From Anaeromicropila herbilytica (GTDB taxonomy: Bacteria > Bacillota > Clostridia > Lachnospirales > Lachnospiraceae), in the NCBI RefSeq assembly GCF_016591975.1, contig NZ_AP024169.1, positions 3,697,001-3,761,000 of the forward strand: DNA of 64,000 nucleotides. The letters run 5' to 3'. Each line of letters opens with the position of its first letter. Within the stretch, counting starts at the first letter, position 1. The notes under the pieces were generated by a model. The model was given only the letters and a program-made list of their open reading frames with translations, had not been told where the DNA came from and ran no database searches. Position numbers and translations under genes: made by a program. Of this stretch, positions 54,411-62,702 are shown piece by piece.

Positions 54411-54737
54411 TCTATAGAATCCTCCTATGCATTTCATTTATCTATTATTGAACATTAACTTTTTAGAAAGATACATAGGTGAATATTTATTAAAATCTGG
54501 TATTTCATACTAATATTAGTATTTTTTCCATGAACTATCATACTATAATTCAAGATAAAAAACAATATCACTTTTTAGTATCTACCATCACTATCTTACA
54601 ATGTTATCTCCGCTAAATTATATAATGTTCTATTTATGGTTAGGGTGTCAAAAGTCATTCTCAATCTAAATTATACATCAATATACACTCAATAAACTAA
54701 AATAAGACTTTTGATATCCTAACTATTCATTTACATA
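54411..54737. other. Intergenic between citrate synthase and IDH genes
   Basis: It contains a long hairpin (54639-54723) that ends or attenuates the citrate synthase transcript and then about 200 bp of AT-rich leader. The sequence ATATACACTCAATA near 54682 recurs near 61506. No gene was found. Confidence 0.5.
54639..54723 (-). terminator. Terminator or attenuator after citrate synthase
   Basis: GTTAGGGTGTCAAAAGTC pairs with GACTTTTGATATCCTAAC with two mismatches, 15 bp after the stop codon. It lacks a strong T-tract. Confidence 0.5.
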
Positions 54738-56126
54738 TTATAATGTTATCCCTAACTCTTTACTATAAGTATTTATCACTTTTATTAATTCATCATCCGT
54801 AATTACAGTAACACGACCTGATTCATATTCTTTATCAACCCATTCTTTGATTTTCTCCACTAATGGATGACTCTTGTCAATTGCATCCTCATCTTTTAAT
54901 TTAAAAAATGCATTCATCCAATGTGCAATTCCTGCAAGCCCAGATGTATTGGATACTGCTACTAATACTGGACGATTTAAGAACTTCTCTGTATCGAAGA
55001 TATTATAGATTTCTTCATTCTTTAGAAGACCATCTGCATGAATACCTGCTCTTGTTACATTGAAGTTTTTCCCTACGAATGGAGTTCTTGCAGGCATTAC
55101 AAAACCAATTTCTTTGGTAAAATATTCAGCTAGTTCAGTAATTACAGTCGTTTCCATACCGTCTAGCGTTCCTTTTAATTGCGCATATTCAAATACCATT
55201 GCCTCTAGTGGTGTATTTCCTGTTCTCTCTCCAATACCGAATAAGGAACAATTGATACCACATGCACCATATAGCCATGCAGTTGTAGAATTCGTAACTG
55301 CTTTATAAAAGTCATTATGTCCATGCCATTCTAATAGATGAGAAGGAACTCCAGCATGAGTCATCAATCCATAGATAATACCTTGAACTGATCTTGGGAT
55401 AACAGCTCCTGAGAAATTAACTCCATAGCCCATAGTATCACAAGCTCTTATCTTTACTGGTATCTTATATTCTTCTCCTAATTTCATTAATTCTAAACAG
55501 AATGGAATAACAAATCCATAGATATCGGATCTTGTAATATCCTCTAGATGACATCTTGGAGCAACTCCAGTTTCAAGGCATTCACGAACTACACTTAAAT
55601 AGTGTTGCATTGCCTGCCCTCTTGTCATTTTCATCTTATAGAAAATATGATAATCAGAACAACTAACTAGTATTCCAGTCTCCTTCATACCGATTTCTTT
55701 TACTAATTCAAAATCTTTCTTACTTGCACGAATCCATGAAGTTACTTCTGGGAACTCATAACCTCTTTCCATACATTTGTATACCGCATCTCGATCCTTC
55801 TTACTATATAAGAAAAACTCTGATTGACGGATAATTCCTTTGGGTCCGCCTAATCGATGCAAATAATCGTAAATAGTTACAATCTGTTCCGTTGAATATG
55901 GAGCCCTTGACTGTTGACCGTCACGAAATGTTGTATCTGTAATCCAGATGTCGTCAGGCATATTATGAGGTACAATCCTGTCATTGAAGGCAATCTTTGG
56001 AACTTCATCATATGGGAATAAGTTACGAAATACATTTGGCTTATCTACATCAACTAGCGGATACATATGTTCCTCTAATTGTAGAAGATTTGTATGTGGA
56101 TTCTTATAAACCTTTCTCACTTCCAT
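54738..56126 (-). CDS. Re-type citrate synthase (homocitrate-synthase-like)
   Basis: 462 residues of the DRE-TIM metallolyase family. WITDTTFRDGQQSRAPYS holds the catalytic R-D and metal Asp; CHLEDITRSDIYGF, ACDTMGYGVNF, LEWHGHNDFYKAV (metal His pair) and LFGIGERTGNTPLEAMVFE follow. Length and sequence resemble the Re-citrate synthases of clostridia, which condense acetyl-CoA and oxaloacetate with opposite stereochemistry to the usual enzyme. Homocitrate synthase activity is the alternative. The start at 56126 has AAGGAGTGAATGAA. It is upstream of isocitrate dehydrogenase and a GntR regulator. Confidence 0.85.
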   Translation of the reverse strand: MEVRKVYKNPHTNLLQLEEHMYPLVDVDKPNVFRNLFPYDEVPKIAFNDRIVPHNMPDDIWITDTTFRDGQQSRAPYSTEQIVTIYDYLHRLGGPKGIIRQSEFFLYSKKDRDAVYKCMERGYEFPEVTSWIRASKKDFELVKEIGMKETGILVSCSDYHIFYKMKMTRGQAMQHYLSVVRECLETGVAPRCHLEDITRSDIYGFVIPFCLELMKLGEEYKIPVKIRACDTMGYGVNFSGAVIPRSVQGIIYGLMTHAGVPSHLLEWHGHNDFYKAVTNSTTAWLYGACGINCSLFGIGERTGNTPLEAMVFEYAQLKGTLDGMETTVITELAEYFTKEIGFVMPARTPFVGKNFNVTRAGIHADGLLKNEEIYNIFDTEKFLNRPVLVAVSNTSGLAGIAHWMNAFFKLKDEDAIDKSHPLVEKIKEWVDKEYESGRVTVITDDELIKVINTYSKELGITL

Positions 56127-56253
56127 TTCATTCACTCCTTTAATTTTATTATTGAACATCCAACGCGTGAAATTGTTCTTTATGTCACGATATTAGTGCC
56201 TATATACGCAGAATGGGAGCATAAACTTCATGCTCCCTCGCAAACTTACGTTA

Positions 56254-56283
56254 ATTGTATACAATAATACCGCACTTTGTCAA
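56254..56283 (-). promoter_or_regulatory. Promoter of the citrate synthase operon with GntR-type operator
   Basis: On the minus strand, TTGACA (56278-56283) and TACAAT (56254-56259) are 18 bp apart. The perfect palindrome ATTGTATACAAT (56254-56265) overlaps the -10 box and fits the TNGTNNNACNA form bound by FadR-subfamily regulators. The GntR gene at the end of this operon is the likely binder. Confidence 0.7.
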
Positions 56284-56515
56284 GATAATATAGGCGCTTA
56301 ATTCACTTTCTAAATACTGTAAGCATTGTGTTGCTTTAACTTGTTAAATCGCTAAATTAGCTTAATATTTTTAATTTTTGTGTTTGATATCTTAATAATA
56401 TTAAGTATCTATATTTTAAGCACTAAAGAATTACTGCATATTTATTAATCATTTTATATGTGACATACACACATCAAACTTAAATAAGGCTTTTGACCCC
56501 AACATCATATAAGCT

Positions 56516-56806
56516 GAGTTGCCCGACAAATGACCTGTTTCAAAATCTAGCCTGGCAATTTGCACAAAACAGAAAAAGCGATTGCGCCTTTGAATAGGTA
56601 TTAGAAGATTTTGTTCTCGGATTATTTCGTGTTATATGCTAGGACAGATCTGTCTGAGCAAGGCGAGTTATCTGTCCTAGCATATGTTTTACATGAAATG
56701 ATCTGAGAACTAAATCTTCTTATACCTATTCAATGAAGCATGAGTTTTTCTGTTTTGTGCAAATTGCCTAGACAACCTCCCAAACAGGTCATTTGTCGGG
56801 TAACTC
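56516..56806. mobile_element. MITE-like palindromic element, copy 1 (291 bp)
   Basis: The ends GAGTTGCCCGACAAATGACC and its near-complement (ending GGTCATTTGTCGGGTAACTC) form terminal inverted repeats. Inner arms of about 90 bp also pair (TTTGCACAAAACAGAAAAA; ATAGGTAT). The centre holds another hairpin (ATATGCTAGGACAGA / TCTGTCCTAGCATAT). Flanking ATATAAGCT and ATATAAGTT suggest a 9-bp target duplication with one mismatch. It has no coding capacity. Confidence 0.8.
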
Positions 56807-57083
56807 ATATAAGTTGAAATACAAAAAGACTTTTTATGTACATAATACTAGTACTTTAAAAGTCTTTCAATGCTCATTATTATTTTATATGCTTTTTGTA
56901 ATATAGTGTATTATTATGCAGTCGAGAGGAACTATTCATTTAATCAGGACTTAATTATATAACTATTATTTCTATTTTAATTTAATATCATACATCCCTT
57001 TTTCATAATTTTTGTTTACGTATGTAAATGTTATTTATATACGTCGCAACACATTGTATACAACAATACAATCACTACTTGAA

Positions 57084-57623
57084 TTAAAAATTTTCGCAAT
57101 TCAACTCATAAAATCCTTGTGGAAATCCACAAACAGCACAAACTCCAGGTGCACAATCTGCCCAGACAATATTGCCACAATTAATACATAACCACAGTGC
57201 CTTTTTATTTTTACAAAACACTCGTTCATTTCTAATATTCTGTATTAAACTATTAAATCGATAATCATGATGTTTTTCAATTGTTGCAACTCCATCAAAG
57301 AGTTCTGCAATATCCGAAAACCCCTCCTCTCGTGCTACCTTAGCATATTCCGGATAGGCTATAAGCCATGCATTGCTTTCAAACTCTGCTGACTTGATAA
57401 GATTATCTAGAGTAGAAGGTAACTCACCGTCATGCATTAATTTATACCATAATTTTGCATGTTCACGTTCATTCCTAGCTGTTTGATCATAGATATCCCC
57501 CATTTGTTCATAACCATCTTCTCTTGCCTTTATACCATATATCTGATATGACGTATTATTTCTTGTTTCCATCTCAAAAGCTTTCATTAGATTTTGATAG
57601 GTCTTACTATCTTTTAGTTCCAT
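57084..57623 (-). CDS. Rubrerythrin family protein
   Basis: 179 residues. The diiron four-helix domain has AFEMETRNNTSYQIYGIKAR, TARNEREHAKLWYKLMHDGE (E-x-x-H) and GVATIEKHHDYRFNSLI (E-x-x-H). A C-terminal rubredoxin-like domain follows, with LCINCGNI and VCAVCGFPQGF. It reduces hydrogen peroxide to water in anaerobes. The start at 57623 follows GGAGAAGAAAATCGC. It is a single gene; a GntR-type palindrome sits 20 bp past its stop but belongs to the next transcription region. Confidence 0.93.
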   Translation of the reverse strand: MELKDSKTYQNLMKAFEMETRNNTSYQIYGIKAREDGYEQMGDIYDQTARNEREHAKLWYKLMHDGELPSTLDNLIKSAEFESNAWLIAYPEYAKVAREEGFSDIAELFDGVATIEKHHDYRFNSLIQNIRNERVFCKNKKALWLCINCGNIVWADCAPGVCAVCGFPQGFYELNCENF

Positions 57624-57883
57624 GCGATTTTCTTCTCCTACCAATATTCATTTATTTTATATTATGTAAAACAACATAAAACGTGAGAATTTTAACACAT
57701 GATACATCTTAAATAATCTTGTCTTTATATGAGCTAGCTTCTTAACTAAACTATGCTTTATCTCTAAACCTTTATATTAAATATATCTTAAGAAATTCGT
57801 AATAGTTTGCCACTTTTATCCATGGATTAGTAATAGTATACTTGTACTTATGAAATATACTTAATTTAAGGAGGAATTAAATA

Positions 57884-60184
57884 TTGAAGCTAAAATATAG
57901 ATATCATATTTTATTTATCTTAGCGATGTGCTTACTTATGTTTCAACCAAACACTATTAGTCAAGCAAGTACTAATAGCAATTTTGATATTAAGGATGGT
58001 GTCCTAGTCTCATATACCGGTTCATCAAAGACTGTCACTGTACCAAACGGTGTGAAGCAAATTGGTAAGCGAGCTTTTTACGGTAATAATAAAGTAACTC
58101 ATATTACATTACCATCTACAGTAACTGTTATAGGGGAGGGTGCATTTGCTAAATGTGAGCACTTACAAAAAATAAATTTACCTGATGGTATTAAGCAAAT
58201 ACCTTACCAAGCATTCTATAATTGCTATCGATTAAAGAATGTCACTCTACCAGATAAGCTTACCTTTGTCGGAGAGGGTGCATTTACAAACTGTACTAGT
58301 TTTACCAAAATAACATTACCAAAATCTGTTGTGTCCATAGGTATTGAAGCTTATTCAAATTGTAACAGCGTTAAATCAATTATCATACCTAAAGATAGTA
58401 AGTTAAATCATATAGCAAGAAGAACTTTTAAGGATTGTTATAATTTATCTTCTATCACTTTACCTGATTCCCTTAGAATCTTAGGGAAACAAACTTTTAG
58501 TGAATGTTATCGCTTGAAAAAAATAATAATTCCTAATGGGGTTACAGAGATACAGGAAGAAACTTTCTATTATTGTGAAGGTTTAAAATCAATCGTAATT
58601 CCAAGTACGGTAACTGATATTAAAGAGTCCGCTTTTGGTAATTGTAGAAACTTAAAAAGTATAACTTTACCAAATAATTTATCAATTATAGCAGAATCTT
58701 GCTTTAGTGGATGTTCTAAGCTTCTTACTGTTAATGTGCCTTCCACTGTTACTAAGATAGAAGCACATGCATTTAGCTATTGTAATAGCTTAAATAGTAT
58801 ACACCTTCCTGATACTTTAACTTATGTTGGTGATAGCGCTTTCCTAAATTGTATGAAATTAAAATCAATTACAATTCCCGACTCAGTAACCTATATTGGA
58901 AATAGCGCTTTCAACAATTGTACTTTAATTAAAGAAGTAAATTTACCAGATAACCTTAAGACTTTAGGTGATTCTGCTTTTAATAGTTGTAAATCTCTTA
59001 CCACTGTTACAATACCAGAGAAAATCACTAACGTATCTGAGGAGTTATTTCAAAATTGTACACGTTTAAAAAATGTAACTTTATCTAGTAAAACAAGATA
59101 TATTAAGGATGATGCTTTTCATGGCTGCTATAACTTAAGTAACATTAACCTACCATCTTCTTTAAGATCAATCGGAAATGATGCTTTTTATAAATGTCAT
59201 CAATTCACCAGTATTGCTATTCCAGATTCTGTTACAACGATAGGATCTTATGCATTTTCTGAATGCGTCAATCTTAAAAAAATTACAATATCAGATAATA
59301 TTACTGTAATACCAGATAATATGCTTAATGGATGTGTTTCTCTTACAGAAGTACATTATCCAGCTAAATTAAAGACAATAAGTGAATATGCTTTTGCAAC
59401 TTGTCATTCATTAACTGATATAAAGATTCCTGATGGTATTAAAGAAATAGAATCGAATGCTTTTCGTGATTGCGCTAATGTGGTTAAAGTATCATTACCT
59501 GACTCACTAAAAGAAATGGGTGATTACGTATTTACAGGTACAAAATGGATTCGCGAAAATGAAGAGAATAACATGGTAATTACCAATAATGGATTCTTAA
59601 TCAAATATACTGGTAACGATAGAATTGTAAAACTTCCAAAACGAATTGTATTTATAGCACCTAATGTATTTCGTGATAATCGTTCCTTAGAACAGATTAC
59701 AATACCAGAAGGCATCACCATGATACCTGATTATGCTTTCAAATATTGTACGAATCTAAAATCAGTAAAACTTCCTGATAGTATAACAACAATTAGTGCT
59801 TATGCATTTTTCCATTGTACATCCTTAGTAAATATAAACATGCCTAAGCATTTGAAATCAATTGGAAATAATGCATTTGATAGTACTGCTTTGAAAAAAG
59901 TACATTTATCGGATTCCATCACCAATTTAGGATACGATGCATTTTCAGAATGTAGCGATTTAGAAGAGATATGGTTATCCAATGGAATGAAGGAACTCTA
60001 TCGATATACGTTCAGTGGATGTAAGAATTTAAGAAAAATTCATATTCCATATACATTAAAGGAAATTGATGATACTGCTTTATCAACTGGAAATAAAGAT
60101 TATATATTAACTGTTTACTGTGAAGAGAATTCTTATGCTCATCAATTTGCAGTTGAAAATGGTTATAAGGTTAGTTTTGAATAA
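57884..60184 (+). CDS. Secreted BspA-like leucine-rich repeat protein
   Basis: 766 residues. TTG start behind AAGGAGGAATTAAATA. Signal peptide (YHILFILAMCLLMFQPNTIS, cleavage near SQA-STN). The rest is about 28 leucine-rich repeats of the LRR_5/BspA type, 23 residues each, with the pattern I-x-x-x-A-F-x-x-C-x-x-L-x-x-I-x-L-P-x-x-L/V-x-x-I. No LPXTG, dockerin or SLH anchor at the C-terminus. BspA-like proteins mediate binding to host or polymer surfaces. A terminator follows directly. Confidence 0.9.
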   Translation: MKLKYRYHILFILAMCLLMFQPNTISQASTNSNFDIKDGVLVSYTGSSKTVTVPNGVKQIGKRAFYGNNKVTHITLPSTVTVIGEGAFAKCEHLQKINLPDGIKQIPYQAFYNCYRLKNVTLPDKLTFVGEGAFTNCTSFTKITLPKSVVSIGIEAYSNCNSVKSIIIPKDSKLNHIARRTFKDCYNLSSITLPDSLRILGKQTFSECYRLKKIIIPNGVTEIQEETFYYCEGLKSIVIPSTVTDIKESAFGNCRNLKSITLPNNLSIIAESCFSGCSKLLTVNVPSTVTKIEAHAFSYCNSLNSIHLPDTLTYVGDSAFLNCMKLKSITIPDSVTYIGNSAFNNCTLIKEVNLPDNLKTLGDSAFNSCKSLTTVTIPEKITNVSEELFQNCTRLKNVTLSSKTRYIKDDAFHGCYNLSNINLPSSLRSIGNDAFYKCHQFTSIAIPDSVTTIGSYAFSECVNLKKITISDNITVIPDNMLNGCVSLTEVHYPAKLKTISEYAFATCHSLTDIKIPDGIKEIESNAFRDCANVVKVSLPDSLKEMGDYVFTGTKWIRENEENNMVITNNGFLIKYTGNDRIVKLPKRIVFIAPNVFRDNRSLEQITIPEGITMIPDYAFKYCTNLKSVKLPDSITTISAYAFFHCTSLVNINMPKHLKSIGNNAFDSTALKKVHLSDSITNLGYDAFSECSDLEEIWLSNGMKELYRYTFSGCKNLRKIHIPYTLKEIDDTALSTGNKDYILTVYCEENSYAHQFAVENGYKVSFE

Positions 60185-60230
60185 ATACGAGATTTATAAA
60201 CTTACTTCTAGTACATTAAATTGATATAAC

Positions 60231-60261
60231 AAAAGGTAGAGACGTACAATCTCTACCTTTT
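60231..60261. terminator. Bidirectional terminator
   Basis: AAAAGGTAGAGA pairs perfectly with TCTCTACCTTTT around a 7-base loop. It separates the converging LRR and LacI genes. Confidence 0.85.
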
Positions 60262-60288
60262 ATTATATGAAAAATAAATCTTTAGTAA

Positions 60289-61293
60289 TTATATCATTCT
60301 TTTCACAGAATCTCTTACGTACAAATTGCCACTAATTATTTTGCGGCCTACATTACAACGATTATGTTTGATCGCATACAAGATTGATGTGACTGCTTCG
60401 ACCGCCATATCCTCAAGATTAACTCCATAAGTAGTTAACTTTGGACTTGATAATGTAGCATAGATATAATTATCAAAGCCTACCACCGATATATCATCTG
60501 GCACCCTATATCCTTCTTTTTGCAACTTTTGTATCAATATATATGCAATCTCATCACAATTACATACAAAAGCAGTTGGCATCTTATCTGGTAAGTTAAA
60601 TTCACATATCTTACCTTTTGTATCTCTATCCTTAATAATCCACTCTTCTCTTTGAGGAATATTGTTCAATAATAATGATTTATAGTATCCTAAATAACGA
60701 TCCATAATACTACTTGTGGCATAAATATCACCAATAAAACCAATCTCTTTATGACCCATGGTAATTAGGTAATTCGTCACCTGATAACTACCATACACAT
60801 TGTCTCCGATCACAACACCTGTATCTGAGTGTTCATTATGAAAATCTAAGAAAATAAAGATTGTATTCGACTGTTCGATTAGTTTGATATACTTTCCGCT
60901 CATTTGCCCCAAAATGATGAGCCCATCCACTTTATTATTCTGGATCATTCTAGGAAGAACTCCATTACTTTCATCATCATCTGAGATAATCTCTAAGATT
61001 CCGCTATAATCAATCTCAGTTAACCTTTGAACAACTAATTGATATAGGTTGGAATAATAACCATTTTCTTTAATAAATCGTTCTGCAACAATAATCCCAA
61101 TATTATAATGAGTTCCATCTTTTATCGATTTTGAGGAAGTACTAAAGCGATATCCCATCTCCTTAGCTTTTTCCTTAATCCTCTCACGTACTTCCTCACT
61201 AACTCCCTCTTTGTCAGATAATGCTTTCGATACTGTTACCGTACTAACCTCTAATTCATTCGCAATATCTTTCATGGTAATACTTTTTGCCAT
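60289..61293 (-). CDS. LacI-family transcriptional regulator
   Basis: 334 residues. The N-terminal helix-turn-helix is ITMKDIANELEVSTVTVSKA then LSDKEGVSEEVRERIKEKAK, the LacI family signature. The periplasmic-binding-like sensor domain follows (IGIIVAERF; VDGLIILGQMSG; FVCNCDEIAYILIQKLQKEG; ISVVGFDNY). It probably responds to a sugar. No sugar-use genes lie within the window, so the target is unknown. Single gene, leftward. Confidence 0.9.
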   Translation of the reverse strand: MAKSITMKDIANELEVSTVTVSKALSDKEGVSEEVRERIKEKAKEMGYRFSTSSKSIKDGTHYNIGIIVAERFIKENGYYSNLYQLVVQRLTEIDYSGILEIISDDDESNGVLPRMIQNNKVDGLIILGQMSGKYIKLIEQSNTIFIFLDFHNEHSDTGVVIGDNVYGSYQVTNYLITMGHKEIGFIGDIYATSSIMDRYLGYYKSLLLNNIPQREEWIIKDRDTKGKICEFNLPDKMPTAFVCNCDEIAYILIQKLQKEGYRVPDDISVVGFDNYIYATLSSPKLTTYGVNLEDMAVEAVTSILYAIKHNRCNVGRKIISGNLYVRDSVKRMI

Positions 61294-61678
61294 AATGCCT
61301 CCACCTGTTCGTTCCTATACGCTCTATACGCTAGAATTATCCGAATCTATGTAATATTATAGAAAAATTATATCACAGTTTTGGAAATTTCGCAAAATAA
61401 AAAGAATAAATTAGTTAACTTTTACTTAAAAGCTTTAAATTTTTAATCTATTTATTAGTTTAATTATTATACTAATAATTGATGAAGAGATTTAAATGGC
61501 TCTGATATACACTCAATAGACTAAAATAAGGTGCTGCAACCCAATGCAACACCTTTATTATTGTATCAAATTTCCATGCTAAGTATTTGACTCTACTACA
61601 AATATAAATGAGGCATGGGAATTCGACGGCCTCCGGCGGATGCACACGAGCAAAGCTCGGCGCATTTATATAATAAAA
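61294..61678. other. Intergenic between LacI gene and subtilase remnant
   Basis: It holds the LacI promoter side, the short repeat ATATACACTCAATA (near 61506, also near 54682), a hairpin AAGGTGCTGCA / TGCAACACCTT (61528-61555), and a GC-richer stretch (61621-61660) with small inverted repeats (GGCCTCCGGC; CGAGCAAAGCTCG). No gene was found. Confidence 0.55.
61528..61555 (-). terminator. Terminator-like hairpin
   Basis: AAGGTGCTGCA pairs with TGCAACACCTT (one mismatch) and is followed on the minus strand by ATTTTAG. It may have ended the subtilase gene. Confidence 0.55.
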
Positions 61679-62502
61679 TCATTGTAATAGTTTTTCTACA
61701 TTCAATAATCCACATCCTTGTTTACTCCATGAATAACCTAGATCCGTTGTACTTTCTCGTAACTTCATCTTCACATCACGATTGCTTAACTCTGGATGAA
61801 CACTAAGTAACAATGCGATTGCCCCAGTTACAATTGGTGTAGCCATCGAGGTACCACTCTTTGAAGTATACATGATATTATATTTCTCACCGCGTGAATT
61901 AAATCTTAGTCTAAGTGGTGAACGAAATAAACCATTTCTACCTGCTGTATTACTCGTATCCTTCATTCCAAGGTATCTACTATAATTCTTAAGTGCATTA
62001 CATGAAATAATATCCGAACCTGGTGCTACGATATCTGGTTTCTTAATACACGCCAGTGTTGGCCCTCTTCCAGAATAATCAATCATTTTATTTCCTGATA
62101 GTTCAATTGGAACATTGTCATCGGATGCACCTACTGTAATCACTTTTCTACTAATACCTGGAGTAGAGATGGACATCGGCTCTGGTCCATTATTTCCTGC
62201 TGCTACAACTACAACAATACCACTATCCCATACTGCATCCACTCCACGAACCAATAAAGAATCTTCATCTATGTTATCTCCAATGGAAGTTCCAACAGAT
62301 ATATTCAGAACTCGAATATTATATTTCTCCTTGTTATCAATTACCCATTGTAACCCAGCTAATACATCGGATATGTTCCCGTTTCCTTTATGATTAAGTA
62401 CTTTTACTGCAATCAGATTACAGCTTGGTGCAATCCCACAGAATAGGCCTCCAGATGCATAACCACTTCCCCCGATTATCCCTGCTACGTGTGAAGCGTG
62501 TT
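61679..62502 (-). pseudogene. Subtilisin-like serine protease (S8), 5' truncated
   Basis: The reading frame is open from about 62502 to the stop at 61679 (274 codons). It carries the His box HASHVAGIIGGSG at its very start, the oxyanion Asn in VVVAAGNNGPEP, and the catalytic Ser in SGTSMATPIVTGAIALLLS. A stop codon stands immediately before the His box. The N-terminal part with the catalytic Asp, propeptide and signal is absent, because the neighbouring histidine kinase gene begins 200 bp away. A shorter internal ATG at 62254 would omit the His as well. Probably inactive. Confidence 0.85.
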
Positions 62503-62527
62503 ATTTTTTGCACATTCCATATAGGAT

Positions 62528-62673
62528 GAGTTGCCCGACAAATGACCTGTTTGGGAGGTTGTCTAGGCAATTTGCACAAACAGAAAAACTCATGTTCAAA
62601 GGCGCAATCGCTTTTTCTGTTTTGTGCAAATTGCCAAGCAAGGTTCTGTAACAAGTCGTTTGTCGAGCAACTC
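62528..62673. mobile_element. MITE-like palindromic element, copy 2 (146 bp)
   Basis: It starts GAGTTGCCCGACAAATGACC and ends GTTTGTCGAGCAACTC, with a long internal palindrome around TTTGCACAAA..CAGAAAAA. A perfect 7-bp direct repeat ATAGGAT flanks it (62521-62527 and 62674-62680). It is a shorter version of the element at 56516, inserted beside the broken end of the subtilase gene. Confidence 0.85.
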
Positions 62674-62702
62674 ATAGGATTAGAGTGACAAAAATCCTTC
62701 GA

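Larger units (their letters stand above)
56127..57083. other. Intergenic, 957 bp, with promoter, operators and MITE copy
   Basis: From left to right: the hairpin GGGAGCAT / ATGCTCCC (56215-56237), the citrate synthase promoter with its palindrome, MITE-like element copy 1 (56516-56806), and a second ATTGTATACAA box (57053-57063) just after the rubrerythrin stop. No gene was found. Confidence 0.65.

Noticed and set aside
62418..62675. 85-residue open frame across the MITE
   Set aside because: It runs through the MITE and the subtilase in the wrong frame; the real subtilase frame is clear.
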